Assembly: GCF_001598695.1 (NCBI RefSeq)
Contig: NZ_BCZK01000004.1
Location: 248,001-312,000 of the forward strand
Origin: Klebsiella oxytoca NBRC 105695
Lineage (GTDB): Bacteria > Pseudomonadota > Gammaproteobacteria > Enterobacterales > Enterobacteriaceae
DNA: 64,000 nucleotides
Direction of reading: 5' to 3'
The position numbers and the translations under genes are program-made. Under the pieces are notes generated by a model. It was not told where the DNA came from, ran no database searches, and saw nothing but the letters and a program-made list of their open reading frames with translations. Shown here one piece after another: positions 16,575-29,207 of this stretch (its first letter is position 1; each line of letters begins with the position of its first letter).

Positions 16575-18569
16575 ATGTCCCGTAGAGAACTAGCCAACGC
16601 CATCCGCGCCCTGAGTATGGATGCAGTACAGAAAGCCAACTCCGGCCACCCTGGCGCGCCAATGGGTATGGCCGATATCGCCGAGGTGCTGTGGAACGAT
16701 TTCCTTAAGCACAATCCTGAAGACCCAAAATGGTACGACCGCGACCGTTTTATTCTCTCCAACGGTCACGCATCAATGCTGCTCTACAGCCTGCTGCATC
16801 TGACGGGTTACGATCTGCCCATCGAAGAGATAAAAAACTTCCGTCAGCTGCATTCAAAAACCCCGGGTCACCCGGAGATTGGCTATACGCCGGGGGTGGA
16901 AACCACCACCGGTCCGCTGGGGCAAGGACTGGCAAATGCCGTGGGTCTGGCTATCGCCGAGCGCACGCTGGCGGCGCAGTTTAACCAGCCGGAACACGAA
17001 ATTGTCGATCACTTCACCTACGTGTTTATGGGCGATGGCTGCCTGATGGAGGGGATTTCTCATGAAGTGTGTTCCCTGGCGGGGACGTTAGGACTGGGCA
17101 AGCTGATCGGCTTCTACGACCACAACGGCATTTCCATCGATGGTGAAACGAAGGGCTGGTTTACCGATGACACGGCAAAACGCTTTGAGGCCTATCACTG
17201 GCATGTGGTGCATGAAATTGACGGCCACGACCCCGAAGCCGTGAAGAAAGCGATTCTGGAAGCCCAGAGCGTGAAGGACAAACCCTCGCTGATTATCTGC
17301 CGTACGGTGATAGGCTTCGGTTCGCCGAATAAAGCCGGGAAAGAAGAGGCCCACGGCGCCGCGCTGGGGGAACAGGAAGTGGCGCTGGCGCGTCAGAAAC
17401 TCGGCTGGCATCACCCGGCGTTTGAGATCCCGAAAGAGATTTACCGGGCCTGGGATGCGCGTGAAAAAGGGCAAAAGGCGCAGAAAAGCTGGCAGGAGAA
17501 GTTTGCTGCGTATCAGCAGGCCCATCCGCAGCTGGCGGCGGAGTTTACGCGGCGCATGAGCGGCGGACTGCCTGAGTCGTGGGATGAAACGACGCAGAAG
17601 TATATCGCCGATCTGCAGGCTAACCCGGCGAAAATCGCCACCCGTAAGGCTTCGCAAAATGCCCTCGATGCCTACGGCCCGCACCTGCCGGAACTGCTGG
17701 GCGGCTCCGCCGACCTCGCGCCCAGCAACCTGACCATCTGGAAAGGGTCAACTTCGCTGAAAGAGGATCCAGCGGGTAACTATATCCACTACGGCGTTCG
17801 TGAATTCGGGATGACGGCCATCGCCAACGGCATCGCGCATCACGGCGGGTTTGTGCCCTATACCGCCACTTTCCTCATGTTCGTCGAATATGCCCGCAAC
17901 GCGGCGCGTATGGCGGCGTTGATGAAAGCGCGGCAAATCATGGTCTATACCCACGACTCCATCGGTCTCGGCGAAGATGGCCCGACGCACCAGGCGGTCG
18001 AACAGCTGGCCAGCCTGCGCCTGACGCCAAATTTCAGCACCTGGCGACCGTGCGATCAGGTAGAAGCCGCGGTGGCGTGGAAGCTGGCGGTAGAGCGCCA
18101 TAGCGGACCGACGGCGCTGATCCTCTCCAGGCAAAATCTGGCGCAAATGGCGCGCACGCCGGAGCAGGTACAGAATATCGCCCGCGGCGGCTACGTGCTG
18201 AAGGACGCAGGCGGCAAGCCGGACCTGATCCTGATAGCCACCGGTTCGGAAGTCGAGATAACCGTGCTGGCGGCGGAGAAGCTGCTGGCCAAAGGGGTGA
18301 ACGTGCGCGTGGTTTCCCTGCCATCGACCGATGTCTTTGATGCGCAGGATGAGGCGTATCGGGAATCCGTCCTGCCCTCGGACGTCAGCGCCCGCGTCGC
18401 CGTCGAAGCCGGCATCGCCGACTACTGGTATAAATACGTGGGGCTAAAAGGAAAAATCGTCGGTATGACCGGCTATGGCGAATCGGCGCCGGCCGATAAG
18501 CTCTTCCCTTACTTCGGCTTTACCGTTGAGCATATCGTCAGCGTAGCGGATGAGCTACAGAACGGGTAA
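16575..18569 (+). CDS. tktB: Transketolase B
   Basis: TktB (664 aa) is a thiamine-diphosphate transketolase of the non-oxidative pentose phosphate pathway. The ThDP motif ([14 protein letters not shown]... HNGISIDG) and the C-terminal pyrimidine-domain residues ([19 protein letters not shown]) are intact. The ATG at 16575 has CAGGAG seven bases upstream; an upstream in-frame ATG at 16557 is not conserved. It resembles TktB more than TktA, and it sits at the tktB locus beside maeB. Its last 32 bases overlap the 3' end of ypfG on the other strand. Confidence 0.95.
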   Translation: MSRRELANAIRALSMDAVQKANSGHPGAPMGMADIAEVLWNDFLKHNPEDPKWYDRDRFILSNGHASMLLYSLLHLTGYDLPIEEIKNFRQLHSKTPGHPEIGYTPGVETTTGPLGQGLANAVGLAIAERTLAAQFNQPEHEIVDHFTYVFMGDGCLMEGISHEVCSLAGTLGLGKLIGFYDHNGISIDGETKGWFTDDTAKRFEAYHWHVVHEIDGHDPEAVKKAILEAQSVKDKPSLIICRTVIGFGSPNKAGKEEAHGAALGEQEVALARQKLGWHHPAFEIPKEIYRAWDAREKGQKAQKSWQEKFAAYQQAHPQLAAEFTRRMSGGLPESWDETTQKYIADLQANPAKIATRKASQNALDAYGPHLPELLGGSADLAPSNLTIWKGSTSLKEDPAGNYIHYGVREFGMTAIANGIAHHGGFVPYTATFLMFVEYARNAARMAALMKARQIMVYTHDSIGLGEDGPTHQAVEQLASLRLTPNFSTWRPCDQVEAAVAWKLAVERHSGPTALILSRQNLAQMARTPEQVQNIARGGYVLKDAGGKPDLILIATGSEVEITVLAAEKLLAKGVNVRVVSLPSTDVFDAQDEAYRESVLPSDVSARVAVEAGIADYWYKYVGLKGKIVGMTGYGESAPADKLFPYFGFTVEHIVSVADELQNG

Positions 18570-19605
18570 CCCATAGCGTGGGCCAGGCGTCTGGCCCCTG
18601 CCAGTTATCGCACTGCGGCTGCTGCGCGTAGCGTACCAGGCTAAACCGCTGGCCGTCATAGCGCCAGCGCGTTTGGATACCGCAATCGCCGGGTGCGCGC
18701 CCTTTATCGAGGGTCACCAGTTCCTGGTGCCGATCGTCGTAGCTGGCGTTCACCAGCTCGACGTCACGCGGCGCATCGCCGGGTGGCTGGAAGGGCAGCG
18801 TGAGTCGTACCGGATGAGCAATATATGGCCGCTGGCGCGAAACCAGCCAGGCCAGCCAAATGGTATTATAGGCGCCCGCTTCGCAGCTGGTCATCAACAG
18901 GACCTTCTCGTCGGTCAGCGCGGACACCCGTACCTCGCGGCGAAACGGATCCAGCGAACAGGCGCTGCTGTTCATGCGCTCATTGCCATAATCCATCAGA
19001 TCGTTAAGTTCATCGCGGCTCAGGGGCGACTGCGCCCCCTCCATTTTCACCACCGATCGCAGCGCCGGCGCAGGCGGTACGCTGAGCGGCGGCTCTTCCC
19101 CCTTGCCGACCCATGCGGTCTCGCTCCCCACCCGCTTTTGCCGGCTATCAATAAACAGCAGGGCGGCTTTGAGCCCCTGCAGAGAAACAGTCTGGAGACC
19201 CTTTTCAAGCGTGATGGTCTGCGCGTTTTGCACTTGCTGCAGGAATGCGTCAATGGTGACGTTATCGTCAGTTTTCAGCAGTTTGTCGGCAATCTGCCAG
19301 TGTGTATCGCTCAAGGCCAGGGGTTTGCCATCGAGCTGAAGCCGGGGCGCTATCGGCGCCAGCGCCGCCACCGGGTTGCCCACGCCTCCCTGCTCAATAC
19401 GCAGGCTGGCGCTGGTTGCCGCTCCGGCGCTGCGGGTAAGGGTCATCACCAGGCCGTGGTGTAGCCCGACGTTGCGGGCTACGCAGAAGTTCTGATTGTT
19501 GCAGGTCACCTGCCAGTCGCTGAAGAGCTGTTGCGCCGGCGCCGCCCGCACCAGCGATGCCGGCAGCAAACCGCAAAGCAGAAACAAAATAACCCGATAC
19601 CACAT
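18538..19605 (-). CDS. ypfG: YpfG, exported DUF1176 protein
   Basis: This 355-aa protein has a clear signal peptide: [21 protein letters not shown], with cleavage likely after Ala-Arg-Ala, so it is probably periplasmic. The remainder matches E. coli YpfG (DUF1176), including [20 protein letters not shown] and [17 protein letters not shown]. Two Cys in the CNNQNFC segment could form a disulfide. Its function is unknown. The ATG at 19605 is chosen for the signal peptide. The gene converges on tktB and overlaps its end by 32 nt. Confidence 0.88.
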   Translation of the reverse strand: MWYRVILFLLCGLLPASLVRAAPAQQLFSDWQVTCNNQNFCVARNVGLHHGLVMTLTRSAGAATSASLRIEQGGVGNPVAALAPIAPRLQLDGKPLALSDTHWQIADKLLKTDDNVTIDAFLQQVQNAQTITLEKGLQTVSLQGLKAALLFIDSRQKRVGSETAWVGKGEEPPLSVPPAPALRSVVKMEGAQSPLSRDELNDLMDYGNERMNSSACSLDPFRREVRVSALTDEKVLLMTSCEAGAYNTIWLAWLVSRQRPYIAHPVRLTLPFQPPGDAPRDVELVNASYDDRHQELVTLDKGRAPGDCGIQTRWRYDGQRFSLVRYAQQPQCDNWQGPDAWPTLWVTRSVAHPLR

Positions 19606-19683
19606 GAGCGGCACAACCCCGATGAACACGCCATAAACAGCGGCTATGTTCGCCAGCGGCGAGGTTTTACTCAATCGGATTTA

Positions 19684-20268
19684 TCAGAGATCCCCGTTCA
19701 TCAGCCCGGAGTTTTGCAAATATTGCAGCAGGATCACCGCTTTGCCGTCGCGGATTTCCCCGTTGGCCATCATCTCCAGCGCCCGATGATAAGGGAGCTC
19801 CAGCACCTCGATCTCTTCATCATCAACGCCGCCACCGTCGTTGGCCCGCTGGGTATCGTTATATTCGGCAATAAAGAAATGGATAAGCTCGGTGACGCCG
19901 CCGGGCGACATAAACAGTTCAAACAGTTTGCGCACTTCGCCGACTTCGAAGCCGGTCTCTTCAATGGCTTCTTTACGCACGCACGCCTCCGGCTCGTCGC
20001 TGTCCAGCAGCCCGGCGCAGGTTTCGATCAACATCCCGTCTTCGTTGCCGTTTACCCAGGTCGCGATGCGGAACTGGCGAACCAGCACGACGGTCTGCTT
20101 ATGGCGGTTATACAGCAAGATGGTCGCACCGTTGCCGCGATCGTAGACTTCGCGTTTATGGCGAACCACGTTGCCGTCGCTGCGCGTCAGCTCATAGGTC
20201 ATGTTGCGCAAAACGAACCAGTTTTCGGAGAGGATTTTATCTTTGATAATGTTGATATTGAGTGACAT
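19684..20268 (-). CDS. nudK: GDP-mannose pyrophosphatase NudK (Nudix hydrolase)
   Basis: This 194-aa Nudix hydrolase corresponds to E. coli NudK (191 aa), which prefers GDP-mannose. The Nudix box is visible as G-x5-E-x7-KEAIEETGF, with Lys in place of the usual Arg, as in the E. coli protein. A 58-nt gap separates it from aegA upstream, and 78 nt separate it from ypfG downstream. All three are on the minus strand and could be cotranscribed. Confidence 0.95.
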   Translation of the reverse strand: MSLNINIIKDKILSENWFVLRNMTYELTRSDGNVVRHKREVYDRGNGATILLYNRHKQTVVLVRQFRIATWVNGNEDGMLIETCAGLLDSDEPEACVRKEAIEETGFEVGEVRKLFELFMSPGGVTELIHFFIAEYNDTQRANDGGGVDDEEIEVLELPYHRALEMMANGEIRDGKAVILLQYLQNSGLMNGDL

Positions 20269-20326
20269 ACGGGCCCCACAGCGTGAAATAACGATGTCAT
20301 ACTACGCTGCGGAACCCGCTTTGTCG

Positions 20327-22336
<2,010 letters not shown>

Positions 22337-22370
22337 CTATCTATTACCCGACAAGGCGGGGCTGGAACAA

Positions 22371-22384
22371 TGTGCAATTGCACA
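22371..22384. promoter_or_regulatory. 14-bp perfect palindrome upstream of aegA
   Basis: TGTGCAATTGCACA is a perfect palindrome 80 bp upstream of the aegA start, in the 373-bp divergent aegA/acrD region. It is a good candidate operator for a dimeric regulator. The regulator is unknown. Confidence 0.45.
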
Positions 22385-22574
22385 GGTCGCCGATTTTTTG
22401 GTAATAACCCGAGTTGGATCAATTTTTTTGACTTAAATGAAATTACGTTTTATTTAGCTAAGTGATAATAGGCCGCGTCTGCGGCGACGCGCAGAAAGGA
22501 TGACGTCGGTAGAGGGAGAAGGACGGTTCTTTACGCTGCCATAAAAGGCACACGATAAATTACACTATCTCCTT

Positions 22575-22592
22575 ATTTTCTCCACGATTGCC
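22575..22592 (+). promoter_or_regulatory. BaeR-box-like site upstream of acrD
   Basis: The 18 bases ATTTTCTCCACGATTGCC agree with the E. coli BaeR box (TTTTTCTCCATNATTGGC) except at the first base, the T before the N position and the second-to-last base. BaeR is a known activator of acrD. The site lies about 73 bp upstream of the start codon. Confidence 0.7.
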
Positions 22593-22664
22593 TGCGCCCT
22601 TGCCGCTAGAGTGTCACAGGCTCTGCAATAACAAAAAAATGTGCAAAATGAGGTCCTAATTCTG

Positions 22665-25600
22665 ATGGCGAATTTTTTTATCGATCGCCCCATTTTTGCG
22701 TGGGTTCTGGCAATCCTGTTATGCCTGACCGGTACGCTCGCAATTTTGTCGCTTCCCGTTGAGCAATATCCCGAACTTGCCCCTCCTAACGTCAGGATCG
22801 CAGCAAACTATCCCGGGGCCTCGGCACAAACGCTGGAAAATACCGTTACCCAGGTTATCGAGCAGAATATGACCGGCCTCGACAACCTGATGTACATGTC
22901 ATCCCAGAGCAGCGGCACCGGGCAAGCCACCGTGACGCTAAGCTTTACCGCCGGTACCGATCCGGACGAAGCCGTCCAGCAGGTGCAGAACCAGCTGCAG
23001 TCGGCGATGCGTAAACTCCCGCAGGCCGTCCAGAACCAGGGCGTGACGGTGCGTAAAACCGGGGACACCAACATCCTGACGATTGCTTTCGTCTCTACCG
23101 ATGGCAGCATGGATAAACAGGATATCGCCGACTACGTCGCCAGTAACATTCAGGACCCGCTCAGCCGGGTAAACGGCGTCGGCGACATTGACGCCTATGG
23201 TTCCCAGTATTCGATGCGTATCTGGCTCGATCCGGCCAAACTCAACAGTTTTCAGATGACGGCAAAAGACGTCACCGATGCCATCTCTTCACAGAACGCG
23301 CAGATTGCCGTCGGCCAGCTGGGCGGTACGCCTTCGGTAGATAAACAGGCGCTCAACGCGACAATTAATTCGCAATCGCTGTTACAAACCCCGGAACAGT
23401 TCCGCAATATCACCCTTCGGGTTAATCAGGACGGCTCGGAAGTTACCCTTGGCGACGTCGCGACCGTGGAAATGGGAGCGGAGAAATACGATTACCTCAG
23501 CCGCTACAACCGCCAGGCGGCTTCCGGGCTGGGGGTTAAGCTGGCCTCTGGCGCAAACGAAATGGCGACCGCCGAACGCGTCATCAGCCGTCTGAACGAG
23601 CTGTCGCAATACTTCCCGCATGGTCTGGAATATAAAGTCGCTTACGAAACCACCTCATTCGTTAAGGCGTCGATTACCGACGTGGTGAAAACGCTGCTCG
23701 AAGCCATCGCGCTGGTGTTCCTCGTCATGTATCTGTTCTTGCAGAACTTCCGCGCGACATTAATCCCAACCATCGCCGTTCCGGTGGTGCTAATGGGGAC
23801 TTTCGCCGTCCTCTACGCCTGCGGCTACAGCATCAACACCTTGACCATGTTTGCGGTGGTGCTGGCGATAGGCCTGCTGGTGGACGACGCCATCGTGGTG
23901 GTGGAAAACGTCGAGCGTATCATGAGCGAGGAGGGCCTCTCGCCGCGTGAAGCGACGCGAAAATCGATGGGGCAAATTCAGGGTGCGCTGGTCGGTATCG
24001 CCATGGTCCTATCGGCAGTATTCGTGCCAATGGCCTTCTTCGGCGGCACCACCGGCGCGATTTATCGTCAGTTCTCGATCACCATCGTCTCGGCAATGGT
24101 GCTGTCGGTTCTGGTGGCGATGATCCTTACCCCGGCGCTGTGCGCCACGCTGCTCAAACCGGTGCATAAAGGCGAAACCCACGGGCAACGGGGTTTCTTT
24201 GGCTGGTTTAACCGCACGTTTAACCGCAACGCCAGCCGCTACGAAACCGCCGTCGGCAAAATTCTTCACCGTTCGCTGCGCTGGATAATGATCTACGTCC
24301 TGCTGCTGGGGGGGATGGTGTTTCTGTTCCTGCATCTGCCAACGTCATTCCTGCCGCTGGAAGACCGCGGCATGTTTACCACGTCGGTGCAATTGCCCAG
24401 CGGTTCGACCCAGCAGCAAACCCTGAAGGTGGTCCAGCAGGCGGAAGACTATTTCCTGAAAAACGAAAAACAAAACGTCGAATCGGTGTTCGCCACCATC
24501 GGCTCCGGCCCCGGCGGCAACGGACAGAACGTAGCGCGTATGTTCGTTCGCCTGAAGGACTGGGACCAACGCGATCCTACAACCGGTTCCTCTTTCGCTA
24601 TCATCGAACGCGCGACCAAAGCGTTTAACAAAATAAAAGAAGCTCGCGTCTTTGCCAGCAGCCCGCCGGCCATCAGCGGCCTGGGCAGTTCCGCCGGTTT
24701 CGATATGGAACTGGAAGACCATGCGGGCAACGGACACGAAGCGCTGATGGCCGCCCGCGATACCCTACTGGAGCTGGCCGCTAAAAATAACCAGCTGACC
24801 CGCGTTCGCCACAACGGCCTTGACGATAGCCCGCAGCTACAGGTGGATATCGATCAGCGCAAAGCCCAGGCGCTGGGCGTCTCCATCGATGATATCAACG
24901 ACACCCTCCAGACCGCGTGGGGGTCAAGCTACGTCAACGACTTTATGGACCGCGGCCGCGTGAAGAAGGTCTATGTTCAGGCGGCCGCGCCGTATCGCAT
25001 GCTGCCGGACGACATTAATCTGTGGTACGTACGCAACAGCAGCGGCACGATGGTACCCTTCTCCGCTTTCGCCACCTCCCGCTGGGAGACCGGTTCGCCG
25101 CGTCTGGAGCGCTACAACGGCTATTCAGCGGTAGAAATCGTCGGTGAAGCCGCGCCGGGCGTCAGTACCGGTACCGCGATGACAATTATGGAAGAGCTGG
25201 CCCGCCAGCTGCCAAACGGCTTTGGCCTTGAATGGACGGCGATGTCGTATCAGGAGCGCCTCTCCGGCGCGCAGGCTCCGGCGCTGTACGCCATTTCGCT
25301 GCTGGTCGTGTTCCTGTGCCTGGCGGCGCTGTACGAAAGCTGGTCGGTGCCGTTCTCGGTGATGCTGGTGGTGCCGCTGGGGGTCATCGGCGCCCTGCTG
25401 GCGACCTGGATGCGCGGTCTGGAAAACGATGTCTACTTCCAGGTGGGACTGCTGACGGTGATCGGTCTGTCGGCGAAGAACGCCATTCTCATTGTCGAGT
25501 TTGCCAATGAGCTGAATCAGAAAGGCGAGGACCTGCTTACCGCCACGCTCTCCGCCTGTCGCCAGCGTCTGCGGCCGATCCTGATGACCTCGCTGGCGTT

Positions 25601-25778
25601 TATCTTCGGCGTGCTGCCGATGGCCACCAGTACCGGTGCGGGTTCCGGCAGTCAGCATGCCGTTGGCACCGGGGTCATGGGCGGGATGATTTCAGCCACG
25701 GTGCTGGCAATCTTCTTCGTACCGCTGTTTTTCGTGCTGGTGCGTCGTCGCTTCCCGCTCAAGGAACGGCCGCAATAA
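22665..25778 (+). CDS. acrD: AcrD RND multidrug efflux pump
   Basis: AcrD (1037 aa, same length as E. coli) is the inner-membrane RND transporter that, with AcrA and TolC encoded elsewhere, exports aminoglycosides, bile salts and other amphiphiles using the proton gradient. The proton-relay Asp pair is in TM4 ([18 protein letters not shown]) and the partner Lys in [16 protein letters not shown]. Two periplasmic loops of ~300 residues flank the two TM bundles. The ATG at 22665 begins the canonical [17 protein letters not shown]. It is monocistronic, followed by a strong terminator. The E. coli neighbour narQ is absent. Confidence 0.97.
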   Translation: MANFFIDRPIFAWVLAILLCLTGTLAILSLPVEQYPELAPPNVRIAANYPGASAQTLENTVTQVIEQNMTGLDNLMYMSSQSSGTGQATVTLSFTAGTDPDEAVQQVQNQLQSAMRKLPQAVQNQGVTVRKTGDTNILTIAFVSTDGSMDKQDIADYVASNIQDPLSRVNGVGDIDAYGSQYSMRIWLDPAKLNSFQMTAKDVTDAISSQNAQIAVGQLGGTPSVDKQALNATINSQSLLQTPEQFRNITLRVNQDGSEVTLGDVATVEMGAEKYDYLSRYNRQAASGLGVKLASGANEMATAERVISRLNELSQYFPHGLEYKVAYETTSFVKASITDVVKTLLEAIALVFLVMYLFLQNFRATLIPTIAVPVVLMGTFAVLYACGYSINTLTMFAVVLAIGLLVDDAIVVVENVERIMSEEGLSPREATRKSMGQIQGALVGIAMVLSAVFVPMAFFGGTTGAIYRQFSITIVSAMVLSVLVAMILTPALCATLLKPVHKGETHGQRGFFGWFNRTFNRNASRYETAVGKILHRSLRWIMIYVLLLGGMVFLFLHLPTSFLPLEDRGMFTTSVQLPSGSTQQQTLKVVQQAEDYFLKNEKQNVESVFATIGSGPGGNGQNVARMFVRLKDWDQRDPTTGSSFAIIERATKAFNKIKEARVFASSPPAISGLGSSAGFDMELEDHAGNGHEALMAARDTLLELAAKNNQLTRVRHNGLDDSPQLQVDIDQRKAQALGVSIDDINDTLQTAWGSSYVNDFMDRGRVKKVYVQAAAPYRMLPDDINLWYVRNSSGTMVPFSAFATSRWETGSPRLERYNGYSAVEIVGEAAPGVSTGTAMTIMEELARQLPNGFGLEWTAMSYQERLSGAQAPALYAISLLVVFLCLAALYESWSVPFSVMLVVPLGVIGALLATWMRGLENDVYFQVGLLTVIGLSAKNAILIVEFANELNQKGEDLLTATLSACRQRLRPILMTSLAFIFGVLPMATSTGAGSGSQHAVGTGVMGGMISATVLAIFFVPLFFVLVRRRFPLKERPQ

Positions 25779-25821
25779 TCAGGATGCGCCCTGGCGATAT
25801 GTCGCCGGGGCCAAATAATAG

Positions 25822-25849
25822 AAAAGGCGACCGGATGTGTCGCCTTTTT
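25822..25849. terminator. Terminator between acrD and ypfM, usable from both strands
   Basis: A 9-bp stem AAAGGCGAC/GTCGCCTTT (25823-25831 with 25839-25847) with a seven-base loop, flanked by A and T runs, serves acrD (+). Being symmetrical, it may also serve ypfM (-). Confidence 0.88.
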
Positions 25850-25914
25850 GATGTGGTCGCTTCAACTGCATTATTATTCTGCCTGTGAAATCGCCATGCT
25901 TTTATTGCGGAAAT

Positions 25915-25974
25915 CTATTTACGAAGCATGCCTTCGATAAAGTCTTTCCAGTTCCCCAGTTCATGTTCAATCAT
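25915..25974 (-). CDS. ypfM: YpfM, 19-residue small protein
   Basis: The minus-strand frame from the ATG at 25974 to TAG at 25915 encodes MIEHELGNWKDFIEGMLRK. This differs from the E. coli YpfM peptide as I recall it at one position (His for Arg). It occupies the same place between acrD and yffB. AGAGG lies a few bases upstream of the start. The function is unknown. An acidic first half and a basic C-terminus suggest an amphipathic helix. Confidence 0.85.
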   Translation of the reverse strand: MIEHELGNWKDFIEGMLRK

Positions 25975-26360
25975 AATAGCCTCTCTTATTATTATGGGTG
26001 ATTTTATGCAAATTCATTGATGGTTAAAAGCGCGTTTGCACTATCGTTCTGATAACTCTAATTACCCCCTGCGGAATGATTTCTTTCGTTCGTAAGTACT
26101 ATGACCCGATTCCGGGCATTTTAATGTGACCGACAGCAACAATTAGCAACATTTGTTCATCAGCCAGAAGCGCCTGGCGCTGCCTTATGACCAGCACTGG
26201 TCGCGGCCAATCGCTCAAAAAACAGCCAGAATGTAACGTTAAATATCTCTGGCGGGGAAAAAACGATATTTATTAATGTAATTCACGTATTATTTATTCA
26301 GGGTTTATATATTCGGAAGATTCTTAGCTAATCATTTAATTCAACGGAAAAGGTTTAATC
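25975..26360. other. Intergenic region ypfM/yffB, no further gene seen
   Basis: This AT-rich 386-bp stretch holds the divergent promoters of ypfM and yffB. Apart from a small GC hairpin around 26173-26190 (CGCCTGGCG type), I see no reading frame, RNA gene or repeat that I can support. Confidence 0.4.
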
Positions 26361-26714
26361 ATGCTCACCATGTACGGGATAAAAAACTGCGACACCATTA
26401 AAAAGGCCCGCCGCTGGCTGGAAGCCCATCAGATAGAATATCGCTTTCATGATTATCGTGTCGATGGCCTGGATCGCAATTTATTAGACACCTTTATTGC
26501 CGAGCTCGGCTGGGAAGCGCTGCTCAATACTCGCGGTACAACCTGGCGCAAGCTGGACGAAACGGTTCGCACCGGTATCAATAACGCCGACGCCGCGGCG
26601 AAACTGATGCTGGAAATGCCGGCAATCATCAAACGCCCATTGCTCTGCGCGCCCGGTCAGCCTATGCTGCTGGGTTTCAGTGAATCAAGTTATCAGCAGT
26701 TTAACGAGGTGTAG
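26361..26714 (+). CDS. yffB: YffB, ArsC/Spx-like thioredoxin-fold protein
   Basis: This 117-aa protein belongs to the ArsC/YffB family. The single conserved Cys is in [13 protein letters not shown] at the N-terminus. There is no CxxC, so it is likely a glutathione-dependent thiol protein rather than a true arsenate reductase. Its stop is three bases before the dapE start, so the two are cotranscribed, as in E. coli. Confidence 0.92.
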   Translation: MLTMYGIKNCDTIKKARRWLEAHQIEYRFHDYRVDGLDRNLLDTFIAELGWEALLNTRGTTWRKLDETVRTGINNADAAAKLMLEMPAIIKRPLLCAPGQPMLLGFSESSYQQFNEV

Positions 26715-26717
26715 TCT

Positions 26718-27845
26718 ATGTCTTGCCCGGTCATTGAGCTGGCTCAGCAGCTTATTCGCCGCCCTTCCCTCAGCCCCGATGATGCGGGATGCCAGGCGTT
26801 AATGATTGAACGTCTGCGTGCGATTGGCTTTACCGTTGAACCGATGGATTTCGGAGATACCCAAAACTTCTGGGCCTGGCGCGGGCGCGGGGAAACGTTA
26901 GCGTTTGCCGGCCATACCGATGTCGTTCCGTCGGGCGACGCCGATCGCTGGATTAACCCCCCCTTTGAACCCACCATTCGCGACGGCATGCTGTTTGGCC
27001 GCGGCGCCGCAGATATGAAAGGCTCGCTCGCGGCGATGGTGGTCGCGGCAGAACGCTTTGTGGCTCAGTATCCGAATCATAAAGGTCGTCTGGCCTTCCT
27101 GATCACTTCAGATGAAGAGGCCAGCGCCAAAAACGGTACCGTAAAGGTTGTTGAAGCGCTGATGGCGCGCAATGAGCGCCTGGATTATTGCCTGGTCGGC
27201 GAACCGTCCAGCACCGAAGTCGTCGGCGATGTCGTCAAAAACGGCCGTCGCGGCTCGCTGACCTGCAACCTGACCATTCACGGCGTACAGGGGCACGTGG
27301 CCTATCCGCATCTCGCCGATAACCCGGTCCACCGCGCCGCCCCGATGCTGGCGGAACTGGTGAACATCGAATGGGATAAGGGCAACGAATTCTTTCCGCC
27401 GACCAGTATGCAAATCGCTAACGTGCAGTCCGGGACCGGCAGCAACAACGTCATTCCCGGCGACATGTTCGTCCAGTTCAACTTCCGCTTTAGCACGGAG
27501 CTGACCGATGAAATGATTAAAGCGCGCGTCGTGGCGCTGCTGGAGAAATACGAACTGCGCTACAGCGTGGACTGGTGGCTCTCGGGGCAGCCGTTCCTGA
27601 CCAGCCGCGGTAAGCTGGTTGATGCGGTGGTTAACGCTATTGAGCACTATAATGAAATAAAACCGCAGCTGCTGACTAACGGCGGCACGTCCGACGGACG
27701 CTTTATCGCGCGTATGGGCGCGCAGGTGGTTGAACTGGGGCCAGTGAATGCCACCATTCATAAAATAAACGAGTGTGTGAATGCCGCCGACCTCCAGCTA
27801 CTGGCGCGGATGTATCAACGCATTATGGAGCAGCTGGTCGCCTGA
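26718..27845 (+). CDS. dapE: Succinyl-diaminopimelate desuccinylase
   Basis: DapE (375 aa) is the M20-family dizinc hydrolase that removes succinate from N-succinyl-LL-diaminopimelate in lysine and peptidoglycan precursor synthesis. Metal-site motifs [11 protein letters not shown] and [10 protein letters not shown], the catalytic Glu in [11 protein letters not shown], and a C-terminal His in [10 protein letters not shown] are all present. It is coupled to yffB (3-nt gap), with ypfN 27 nt downstream. Confidence 0.97.
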   Translation: MSCPVIELAQQLIRRPSLSPDDAGCQALMIERLRAIGFTVEPMDFGDTQNFWAWRGRGETLAFAGHTDVVPSGDADRWINPPFEPTIRDGMLFGRGAADMKGSLAAMVVAAERFVAQYPNHKGRLAFLITSDEEASAKNGTVKVVEALMARNERLDYCLVGEPSSTEVVGDVVKNGRRGSLTCNLTIHGVQGHVAYPHLADNPVHRAAPMLAELVNIEWDKGNEFFPPTSMQIANVQSGTGSNNVIPGDMFVQFNFRFSTELTDEMIKARVVALLEKYELRYSVDWWLSGQPFLTSRGKLVDAVVNAIEHYNEIKPQLLTNGGTSDGRFIARMGAQVVELGPVNATIHKINECVNAADLQLLARMYQRIMEQLVA

Positions 27846-27872
27846 CGGCATCAATAGAGAAGAGGTAAGCGC

Positions 27873-28076
27873 ATGGATTGGCTATCGAAGTACTGGTGGG
27901 TCCTGGTGTTGGTATTTTTGGTGGGCGTGATGATCAACGTGATTAAAGATCTTACCCGCGTTGATCATAAAAAATTTCTCAACAATAAACCGGAGCTGCC
28001 GCCGCACCGCGACTTCAATGATAAGTGGGATGACGATGACGACTGGCCGAAGAACGACCCGTCAAAGAAGAAGTAA
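27873..28076 (+). CDS. ypfN: YpfN, small membrane protein (UPF0370)
   Basis: This 67-aa protein has one N-terminal membrane segment ([20 protein letters not shown]) and a hydrophilic tail with an Asp run followed by Lys-rich residues (KKK at the end). It matches the UPF0370 family, whose function is unknown. It is the third gene of the yffB-dapE-ypfN unit, and its 3' flank is the BIME array. Confidence 0.9.
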   Translation: MDWLSKYWWVLVLVFLVGVMINVIKDLTRVDHKKFLNNKPELPPHRDFNDKWDDDDDWPKNDPSKKK

Positions 28077-28125
28077 AATCTTGTTTTTGTAAGGTTTTCC
28101 CGGTAGCGCATCGCTGAGGAGGCAA

Positions 28126-28427
28126 CGGGTTTACAGCCCGTCAGCGGGCCGGTAGCCCGGACAGATGCGCAGCATCGCCTCCGGGAAATGATTCCACTCT
28201 GCGCTCTTATCCCGGGGGCGGCGCTTAACGCGCCTTGCCCGGGCTACGGGTTTACAGCCCATCTGCGGGCCGGTAGCCCGGACAGATGGGCAGCATCGCC
28301 TCCGGGAAATGATTCCACTCTGCGCTCTTATCCCGGGGGCGGCGCTTGACGCGCCTTGCCCGGGCTACGGGTTTACAGCCCGTCAGCGGGCCGGTAGCCC
28401 GGACAGATGCGCAGCATCGCCTCCGGG
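28126..28427. repeat. Tandem BIME array, 121-bp unit, about 2.5 copies
   Basis: The boundary motif CGGGTTTACAGCCC begins at 28126, 28247 and 28368, giving two full 121-bp units and a third cut at about 28427. Each unit contains two facing REPs (GTAGCCCGGACAGAT...CTCCGGG and TCCCGGGGGCGG...CCGGGCTAC) around a short AT-rich spacer. Units differ by single bases (for example AGATGCGC versus AGATGGGC). It lies between the convergent ends of ypfN and ypfH. The same REP family occurs at 6208-6332. Confidence 0.92.
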
Positions 28428-28435
28428 TTTATTAT

Positions 28436-29134
28436 TTATAGCAGTTCAATAATATCGCTGTCTTTCGGCGTGCTGCCGCTGAGCGCTTCGTCGAAATAGT
28501 GCTTCGGTACGGTAAAGCGCAGATGATCGAGAGCAAACTGCATGCTGCGATCGTCAATCGCGTGCCCCAGATCCTCAACGATATCCAGCGTCACATCCCC
28601 GCCGGCCTGCTGCAACGCCTCCTGCCCCGCAACCGCCCACGCCAGATCGATAACCCGATCTTCACCGCCGTGGATCAGGTGAATCGTGGTCGCGGTCGTC
28701 GCCGTCTCGGGCAGAGTCGCATAGCGGCCGTTGAAGGCAATCACCCGCGATGCCAGACCCGGTTCGGCTTTAATGCTTTCCAGCGACATAATCGCCCCCT
28801 GCGAGAAGCCGATCAGCGCCGTCGCCTGCGGGCTGACGCCGCTCTGTTGTTGCCAGTAGCGCACCGTTTCAATAAAGGTCGGCATAATCGCATCTACGCG
28901 CTGCTGGCGATTTTCTTCGCTGACGCCCTGGACAGAAAACCACTGGCGTCCCGGAGCCGGGCCGCACGGCTCCGCGCCGCCGATGCTGACGATAAGCGCA
29001 TCGGGAAAGAGCGGCGCAAACCAGCTACCGATTTGCCCCATGGCCACCGGGTTATCGCCGACGCCATGAAACAGCAGCAGCAGTTGCTGTGCAGGTGTTG
29101 CGGGGCTTTGAACGATAAAATGATCGTGTTTCAT
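28436..29134 (-). CDS. ypfH: YpfH, serine carboxylesterase of the alpha/beta-hydrolase fold
   Basis: This 232-aa protein has the same length as E. coli YpfH. The nucleophile elbow GFSQGA and the LFHGVGDNP oxyanion region place it with phospholipase/carboxylesterase-type hydrolases. The catalytic Asp and His are likely in HGGEDRVID and DLGHAID. The ATG at 29134 has AAGGAG upstream, while the longer frame (20 extra codons) is not conserved. The natural substrate is unknown. It is the last gene of ypfJ-tmcA-ypfH. Confidence 0.93.
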   Translation of the reverse strand: MKHDHFIVQSPATPAQQLLLLFHGVGDNPVAMGQIGSWFAPLFPDALIVSIGGAEPCGPAPGRQWFSVQGVSEENRQQRVDAIMPTFIETVRYWQQQSGVSPQATALIGFSQGAIMSLESIKAEPGLASRVIAFNGRYATLPETATTATTIHLIHGGEDRVIDLAWAVAGQEALQQAGGDVTLDIVEDLGHAIDDRSMQFALDHLRFTVPKHYFDEALSGSTPKDSDIIELL

Positions 29135-29207
29135 GGCTTTCTCCTTAATGTCTGCAAGGAAGTTTACGCCGCGGAGGGAATATGACCATGCCATTTAACT
29201 GATGAAG

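Noticed and set aside
28126-28427. CRISPR-like regular repeats
   Set aside because: The repeats are 121 bp, directly adjacent, and internally palindromic, with no unique spacers and no cas genes nearby. They are a BIME array.
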